Below, piece by piece: positions 51,314 to 64,000 of a stretch of DNA of 64,000 nucleotides. Below the pieces are notes generated by a model, which had not been told where the DNA came from, did no database searches, and saw only the letters and a program-made list of their open reading frames with translations. The DNA lies in NCBI GenBank assembly GCA_002104895.1, contig MCFG01000018.1:1-64000 (forward strand). The letters run 5' to 3'. The position numbers and the translations under genes were made by a program. Numbering within the stretch: position 1 is the first letter of the stretch; the number at the start of each line of letters is the position of its first letter. This stretch comes from Anaeromyces robustus (lineage: Eukaryota; Neocallimastigomycota; Neocallimastigomycetes; Neocallimastigales; Neocallimastigaceae).

Positions 51314-51675
51314 GTGAGATAATTATTTCAGTTTTTTTTTTTCAGTTTCATCAAGTAACTTAAAAATAATCATTAAATTAAAAATTAAAAACAGGAAATA
51401 GAAAACTCATTAAATATAATAAGGATAAGGTGTACTTTTATTATGAACATTAAATATTTTATAAATCTTAAGGAATCCATTTTTTGATAATTTGATATTG
51501 TACAAATTCTTTTTCTTTTTTTTTTTTTTTTTTTTTTTAATTTTGTTAATTTCATTTATTTCCTTTTTTATATATAATATATATATATATATTTTTTTTA
51601 TAATTTCTAATTTTAAATACTAAATAAAGTTTTATTATTATTATTTGTTTATTTAATAATGTATATAATGATTTT

Positions 51676-51748
51676 CTATAGAAAACTTGCTACCAATAAC
51701 ATTGAAATAAAAAAATTTTTATAATTATTGGTAAGCAAGTTTTTCTAG
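51676..51748. other. imperfect 24-bp inverted repeat
   Basis: Left arm 51676-51699 (GAAAACTTGCTACCAATAA) and right arm 51725-51748 (TTATTGGTAAGCAAGTTTTT) around a 25-base AT spacer. The arms differ by about two small indels. Confidence 0.85.
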
Positions 51749-52315
51749 AATATAAAAATTATTTTTTAAAATAATTAAATAACTAAACTAAAAATTATTT
51801 GAAAAATTATTTTATATATATTTATACATATTTTTTTTTATCATTTTATATTATTATTTATTATTATTTTATTAGTTATTATTATTTTTACTTAATAATT
51901 ATTTATATATTAATTATTATCATTTATTATTACTTATATTTTTTTGAAAGCACAATATTTTGAATAAATAAATGAATTTTATTTTATTTTATTTTTTATT
52001 TAATAAATTTTAAAAATATTGAAATAATAAGTTTTAATATATTAAAAATGTATATAATAATAGACAACTAAAAGAAGTAATACTAATATAAAATATAAAA
52101 TGTAAAGTAGAAAATAGAAAATAGAAAATAATATAAATGGAAATTTAATAATTAGTTATAAGAAATAAAACAATAGTTGATTGTTTCACAAGTTAAACAA
52201 AAGTTAACAATATTAAAGTTTTAAAACAATTTTCTATAATAATAAACTATAATAAAATTATAATAAAATTATAATAAAATAAAACAAATCAAATTAAATC
52301 AAATTCATCATGAAT

Positions 52316-52317
<2 letters not shown>

Positions 52318-52377
<60 letters not shown>

Positions 52378-52422
52378 TAATAAATAAATTAATATAATAA
52401 ATAAATAAATAGTTAAATAAAT

Positions 52423-52500
<78 letters not shown>

Positions 52501-52502
52501 AT

Positions 52503-52572
<70 letters not shown>

Positions 52573-52737
52573 ATCAATAAATCAATAAATAAATAAATAA
52601 ATCAATAAATCAATAAATCAATAAATCAATAAATAAATAAATAAATAAATAAATAGTTAAATAAATAAATAGATTAATAAATAAATAAATAAATAAATAT
52701 ATAAATATAAATAAATAAATAAATAAATAAATAAAGT
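52318..52737. repeat. (AAAT)n array
   Basis: About 420 bp of AAAT repeats with AGTTAAAT and AATC interruptions. Confidence 0.95.
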
Positions 52738-54259
52738 TAAAGTTTAATGAAATTGATAATGATTTTTTATAATTTTTTATAATTTTTTTATTTTTATAAT
52801 AATTAAAATTTATATTTCTTTTAGTAGATTTTTCCACACGTGATGAATTGTTACAATTTAAAGTTTTTTTTTTTTCTTCTTCTTTTATTATTTTTTAAAA
52901 TTCAATCTTTGAAAAAAAATTTGAGATTGAAATGAACAATAATTATTATAAAAGCATGCTTAAAAAAAAAAAAACATTTTTTTTATATTAAATGATTAAA
53001 TGATCATTTTAATTAATATATTAATGTATTAATGAATTAATTATTATTTATTATTTATTAATTATTATTTATTATAAAGAAAAAAAAAGTTAATGTAATA
53101 ACAAAATTTTAAAGAGATATAGATAACATATAGATATTCAAAAAAAAAAAATTTAAACTATCAAAATATGTAAACTATTTTTAAAAAAATATTACATTTA
53201 GAAATTAATATTTTCTTCAATTTCAATATTTAACACATTTTATTGATTTTATCAAAAAACAACAACAACAACAACAACAATAATAATGATAATAATAATA
53301 ATAATATCAATATCCATAAAATGAAATATCTTTTAAAATATTAATAGTAAAATTTATTTATATTAAAAATTAAATATTCAACATTTTATTGTTAATATTC
53401 TATATAATAAAATTATTCTAATGATCATACTACATTAACCAACACGACAAAAACATTTATTCATTAAACAAAAAATGAAAAGAAAAGAAAAAAAAATTAC
53501 ATATTTTGTATTATGATATAGTAATTTTTAAAGTTTAAAATTCATTAAGAAATCAAGGTATTATTTCTTTCTTTTTAATAAGTTTTATATCAAAATATTT
53601 TTTTCAAATACTTTGTCTATAAAATAATTATTAAAATAAAAGATCTTTATTTAATTTTATAAATATCAGATAATTTATGATTATTCTATTCTATATTTTT
53701 TTATATTGAAGTTAATGATTTATATTTAGTAATAATAAAATAAACATTATTATAAATACTTAATATAATATACCATAAACTATTATCAAGATTATAGTTA
53801 AAAAGTTGTATATTTTTATTAAGATAAATTAAAATAAATAAATATAATATTGATATTATATTACAAAAAAACAAAAAAGTAGTCATGGTCAATAGTAAAG
53901 TAACCGTTTAATAATTGAATAATAATAACGTTATTTTAATATTTTATATTTTTATATTTTAATATTTTATATTTTATTATATAAATATTTAACATTTTTA
54001 ATTCATTCATTTATTAATTAATTATAATTTATTTAATTATTATTATTTTTATTTATTTATTTATTATAGAATATTTTATTTCATGTCAATTAATTATTTT
54101 GATATTTTGGTGATATTTTTTTTTTTTTTTAATACCTTCTTTTATATTATTTTAATTAATTAATATATTATGTTTAATAAAATAAATATATTTTATGAAT
54201 ATATTTATATTTATAATTATAATTAGAATTATATTAATAATCCTATAAAAAAAAATTAA
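52738..54259. other. AT-rich intergenic
   Basis: No gene or family recognised. A short (CAA)n run lies at 53260-53280. Confidence 0.55.
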
Positions 54260-54775
54260 TTTTTTTTTTTTTCTATATCCGGGGTATGCTTCTTTGATCT
54301 TCCCTAATGTGAAGCAGTAAGCCCACTCCCTAATAATTAGGTGGTAATGTGTCCCTCATGGACTGCCATACTGAAGTCAGCTTCGGCTCTCCCAATCTTG
54401 TACAATAATTGCTGAATTTATATCCGCGAGCCACATATTGTTATTGGCGCCCGACATACCTCTAACGAGGCTGGTGAAGCCCAGCCCAGAAGTCACGTGA
54501 TTCTAATCCACTTGGTTATTCTACATTACAGATTGGTTAAAGGTTGGTATTTCTCAAAGAAACAATATTAAAGACTATAAGAGTCAGGCAGTACAATAAA
54601 TTATTAAATTAAGAAATGTGGTATAATTAAGGAAGAACATACTAACACCTGGCAAGCGAACAAGTACTAATGAAAAACCCACGTTGAGGAAACATCAGGG
54701 TTGCGGGGTCGAACCAGAGACCTTATGTATGCTAAGACAACGCCTTAACAACCAGGATAAAAACTGGACCGACTT
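54260..54775 (-). mobile_element. tRNA-derived SINE, well preserved
   Basis: A roughly 500-bp island of much higher GC than its surroundings. Read on the minus strand from 54775: AAGTCGGTCCAGTTTTTATC, A-box-like CTGGTTGTTAAGGCG, then TTGTCTTAGCATACATAAGG, which resembles the anticodon arm of tRNA-Ala(AGC), and the pol III B box GGTTCGACCCC. An unrelated body of about 400 bp follows. The 3' end is GATATAG plus a 13-A tail (54260-54272 as T on the plus strand). AAAAAAAAATTAA flanks both sides (54247-54259 and 54782-54794), a possible 13-bp target duplication. No ORF. A second, decayed copy is at 20505-20925. Confidence 0.8.
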
Positions 54776-57199
54776 AAAAAAAAAAAAAAATTAAAAGATA
54801 AAGTTTTGTCATCATTCTAATAAAATGGATTATATTATAATATATTATAAAAATATAATTTAATAATTATTTAATCATATATTTTTATTTATTATTTAAT
54901 ATTTAATTATTTATTATTATTTAATTATTTATTATTTAATAATTTATTATAATATTTAATTATTATTTAATATTTAATTATTATTATTTAATTATCATTA
55001 TTTAATTTTATTATTTTTTAATTATCATCCATCCTAAATCATAATAATTTTTTTAACAAATATAATTTAACTTATTTAATGATTTAATTCTTTTATCAAT
55101 ATTCTATAATAATGAAATATATTAATTTAGTAATGAAATATATAAATATATAATATTTTATGATAGATTAAAATATATTTTAATATTAGTATTAAATATA
55201 ATTTATTATATATTACGTTATATATTATATATTCATTTTATTTTATTTTATTTTATTTTACTTGTTTAAAAAAAAATTATATCATTTCATTTATTACATA
55301 TAAAAAATAATTTATAACAATCATAATTTTTATATTAAATTTTTTATTAAAAATTTGAAAAACATAATGAAAATAATAATAATAATAATAATAAAAAAAA
55401 AGAATAAATTATTATATAATTATATTAGAATATTGTTACATAATATATAATAATTATAATATAATTATATTAGAATATTTATTATTATTATATTAATAAT
55501 ATAATAATAATATAAAAAATTTAAAAATATAATAAAAAAAAAAAGAAAAGAATAAAAAAAAAAAAAGAATAAAAAAAAAAAACAAAAACAAAATTAAAAA
55601 ATAAAAATAAAAAACAAAAACAAAAAAAAAAAAATATAATATATAATGAAAATCAACATGATTTTTAATTATTAAATAATATATTAATAAATAAATGAAT
55701 AAATATAATAAATAAATATCTATAATAAATAAATAAATATCTATATAATAAATAAATAAATAAATATTATAAATAAATCTTAGTGTTATTCATTTTTTAT
55801 ATATTATAATATAAATTAATATATAATATATAATATGTATCATTTATTTATATTATATATATTTAGATATTTATTTTTTATTTCTATTATTTAGGAATAT
55901 TTATATTATATTATTTATATTTTATATTTATTTATTATATTTAGATTATATTTATAATATTATTATATTATATTATATACAATTAGTGAAATACTTTTTT
56001 TTTATATAATAAAATATTTATGTATATAAATTAAAAATCTTATTGAATAATAATGGATTTTATTATTATTTTTTTTATATATAATATAATTATTTATTAT
56101 TTATTATTTATTATTTATTATTAAAAACATAATATAATATATACTTTTTTCAAAACTTTTTTTTTTTTTTTTACTTCTATTATTATTTTAAAGTGAAATT
56201 TTATTTATAATTAATAATAGAATATATATAAAAGTACGAAAACATTTAATTATAAATAAAGTATTATAATTTAAACTTGAAGATACATAAATATTATTAT
56301 ATTTATAATCATTTTTAAATTATTTATATTTAATAATAAATTATAGAATAAAAAGAAAGGAAAAGAAAGTAAAAGAAAAAAAAAAAATTCAAAAGTTTTT
56401 TTTTTTATTTCATTATTTTTTATAAATAACAATTAATACCTGAAAAAAAAAAAAAGAAAGAAAAGAAAAGAAAAGAAATAATATATATATAATAAATTTA
56501 AATTATAAACGAAAAAAATATTTGATATTTAATAATATTATTACTTATAAATATCAAAATATAAACAAATTATTATTTTTATATAGGAATAGAATATATT
56601 TATTTACAATAATTAATTATTGCTACAAGTCAATAATAAAAAAAAAACAATTACAATTAAAAACCAAAAATAAAAACCAAAAACAAAAAATATATTTAAA
56701 ATAAAAACTAAAAATAAATCCAATTTTAATTAAATATATTTAATAATTTAAAAATTTAAAATAAATTCAAAAAAAAAAGAGAGATTTATTTAAATTTTTA
56801 AATAAATTAACCGAAAATTTATTCACACAAAAAATAGATGTAATATAGAATAACTTTTTTTTCTAATATATAAATCAAATTGTATTTGAAATAAATTAAT
56901 ATACCTTATAATTTTTTTATAATTCTTAAAAATTAAAAAAAAAAGGTAAGTTAAAAACCGTATAAATTGTATTACCAATTTTTTTTTTTATATTTATTTA
57001 TTTATTAATAAATTAGTAAATTAATAAATAAGTAAATAAATAAATGAATAAATAAGTAGATAATTCAAAAATGAAAAATATTATTAACTAATATTTACAA
57101 TTATTAATTTATATTTATATCATAATAATAATCAATAAATACAATGCCTTGAAAATAAAATAAAATAAAATAATATAAAATTAATGAATAATAGTAAAA
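54776..57199. other. AT-rich intergenic upstream of RasGAP
   Basis: About 2.4 kb of TTATTTAAT and AATAT repeats, A-runs (55535-55635) and AAAT repeats, with no gene. The last few hundred bases should include the RasGAP promoter and 5' UTR. Confidence 0.55.
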
Positions 57200-62051
<4,852 letters not shown>

Positions 62052-62253
62052 GGAGAATATCAAGATTTTTATTTTGACTATAGAATTAATTTTTTTTATA
62101 TACTTTTTTTTTATATCTTATAATTTTCTTATTCATTTTTTTTCGTAATCCTTTTTTTTTTTTTTAATTTTTTTTTTTTTTTTTTATTTTCAATTATTTA
62201 TTCGAATATAATCTTAGAAAATTGAATTCAAATAAATATTATTATTTAACAAA

Positions 62254-62315
<62 letters not shown>

Positions 62316-62391
62316 TAATAAAATTTATCAAGATACTTTTGATTTTTATTTTCTATGTTATATTCTATAATTATATATTCAAATACAATAA

Positions 62392-62427
<36 letters not shown>

Positions 62428-62547
62428 AAATACAAATAATAATTATAAAAAAAAAAATAAAAAACAAAAACTAAATATAAAATAAAAATAAAAAAAAAAA
62501 AAATTAATATTAAATAATAAATAAAATAAGTAAAAAAAAAAAAAAAT

Positions 62548-62581
<34 letters not shown>

Positions 62582-64000
62582 AAAATTAGAAAATTGTAAA
62601 ACAAAACAAAACAAAACATAAAAGAAAAATAGATTTAAGTAAACAACATAATAATAAAAATATAATTTTAAAAATTATATTTTTATTTTATTATTTTACC
62701 TGTCATTTTAACCTTTAAAAATATAAATAAATTAAATAAATAAAATAATCATAATATAATACTAATAATAATTATTATAAATATAATATAATATATATAT
62801 ATATTTTATCTATTATTATTTTGTTATTTTATCATTATATTATAAGTATTTATTGTAAATTTTAGATATTATCTGTTGATAATATTTTTGAAACAAAAAC
62901 AAATTAAATAATTTAATAACTTTTTTTTTTTTTTTTTTTCGTTACTATTATTGTTTTTTTTTTTTTTTTTTTCTTTTCTCTTTTTGGCCAATTCATTTGT
63001 AATATAATTGTTTATTCTATTTATTTATTTACTAAAAGTTTGTTTGTTTGTTAATATATTTTATTTTATTTTATTTTTATTTTTTTCTTTTCTTTATATA
63101 TTTATTTATTTATTTTTTTTTTATATTTAATATTATTTAGTTATCTTTTTTATTATTTTTTTTTTTATTAATATTATTATCTTTTTTTTTTTTAAAGAAT
63201 TTCTTGTGATTTATACCTGTCAAAATATACGATAAACTTTTGATTATGATTATGGAATAAATTTTTTTTTTATTCTTTTATCATATGTATATTATTATAG
63301 GATGGATGAACCATTTATTAATTTACATAATTTTTATAATATATATATATATATATACTTTTTTTTTTTTTTTACTGTGTAAATATTAATATATTAATAA
63401 ATATATATATTGATTTTTTATTTTATTTTTTTATTTTTTTTTATTTTGAAAAGTTTATTTAATAATAAAAAATTTTTTTTATTATATATTTTAGTTAATA
63501 CTATACCATAAAATAAAATAGGTTTTTTTATTTTTTTTTATATTTATATAATCATGATTTAATGTATCAGGAAAAAAAAAAAAAAAAAAAAAAACTTAAA
63601 ATTCTATATATATATTTTTAATTAATACTTTTTTTTTTTTTTTTTTTTTTTTTTGAATTATAATAACTAATAAAGTTTTATTATTCTTATTATTTTATTT
63701 CTTTGAAATAAATTTAAGAATAAAAAAAAATCAAATCAATAAAAAAAAAAAAAAAAAAAAAATTAAATCAAAATTTATATTTTATTTTTCTATGGAAAAT
63801 TGAATGTTTAAAGTTTGTTGAATAAAATAAAATATTTTTATATTTATATAAATATTTTTTTTTGTCTACCTCTCCAATATTTTCTCAAGTTAATTAGACA
63901 AGTGAATTTTTTAATTAACTAAAAGAATCTTAATTTTTTTATTATATTATTTATTATTTATTAATATTATTATTGAATTGATATTGATATTTTTATATTT
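62052..64000. other. low-complexity 3' region to window end
   Basis: A- and T-runs, (AAAG)n at 62251-62288, (CAAAA)n at 62395-62425 and T-rich stretches. Nothing gene-like. The first part presumably includes the RasGAP 3' UTR. Confidence 0.65.

Larger units (their letters stand above)
50795..52317. other. AT-rich intergenic with hairpins
   Basis: Contains the perfect hairpin at 51257-51313 and the imperfect inverted repeat at 51676-51748. Otherwise no gene. Confidence 0.6.

Noticed and set aside
54650-54775. A functional tRNA gene
   Set aside because: The A and B boxes and anticodon-arm-like part are present, but acceptor and D-stem pairing are not evident and the unit continues into a long body with an A tail; SINE head preferred.
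62222-62485. Lys-rich frame after RasGAP
   Set aside because: Reading of (AAAG)n and A-runs in the 3' flank.

Overview
The window is extremely AT-rich nuclear DNA (roughly 80-90% A+T outside genes) with intron-rich eukaryotic genes, GTAAGT/GTAAAT...TAG introns, and very long (ATT)n, (TTTA)n and homopolymer tracts. A fungal-type phosphofructokinase with an N-terminal glyoxalase-like domain, a 219-residue Ran, an IQGAP-related RasGAP, an Atm1 half-transporter, a bacterial-looking GNAT pair and a Copia element together suggest an early-diverging fungus, most likely an anaerobic gut fungus (Neocallimastigomycota). The organism is an inference; a very AT-rich protist such as a dictyostelid is less likely because of the intron density and the fungal PFK architecture.

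Layout. 1-102: a decayed 18S rRNA fragment. 166-6476: an (ATT)n tract interrupted at 371-6132 by a minus-strand Ty1/Copia retrotransposon with two identical 223-bp LTRs. 8411-14357 (+): 12-exon 6-phosphofructokinase, including an apparent 8-nt micro-exon. 14954-15658 and 16194-16895 (-): tandem GNAT acetyltransferases. 17630-19061 (+): Ran GTPase in eight exons. 20505-20925: decayed tRNA-derived SINE. 21800-25106 (-): Atm1/ABCB7-type half-transporter in two exons, the first giving a targeting presequence. 28235-30578: two TIR elements of one family with 11-bp and 9-bp target duplications, Mutator-like. 31866-33600 (+): broken GH18 chitinase-like gene with a Ser/Thr-rich linker. 40294-46404 (+): ABCA-type full ABC transporter in four exons. 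46405-57199: a gene-poor stretch of about 10.8 kb holding microsatellites, perfect hairpins and a well-preserved SINE with a tRNA-Ala-like head. 57200-62051 (+): ten-exon IQGAP-related RasGAP. 62052-64000: low-complexity sequence.

The genes are independent housekeeping or accessory functions: glycolysis (PFK), nuclear transport (Ran), export from the mitochondrion or hydrogenosome for Fe-S biogenesis (Atm1), lipid-type transport (ABCA), and Ras/cytoskeletal signalling (RasGAP). No operon or gene cluster is evident. All exon borders were derived by hand from GT-AG sites plus reading-frame continuity; for Ran, Atm1, ABCA, RasGAP and most of PFK every junction keeps the frame.

I saw no novel defence system or biosynthetic cluster. 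The most interesting material is in the mobile elements (SINE family, Mutator-like TIR family, a Copia element apparently primed by a half-tRNA-Lys) and in the divergent catalytic half and micro-exon of the PFK.
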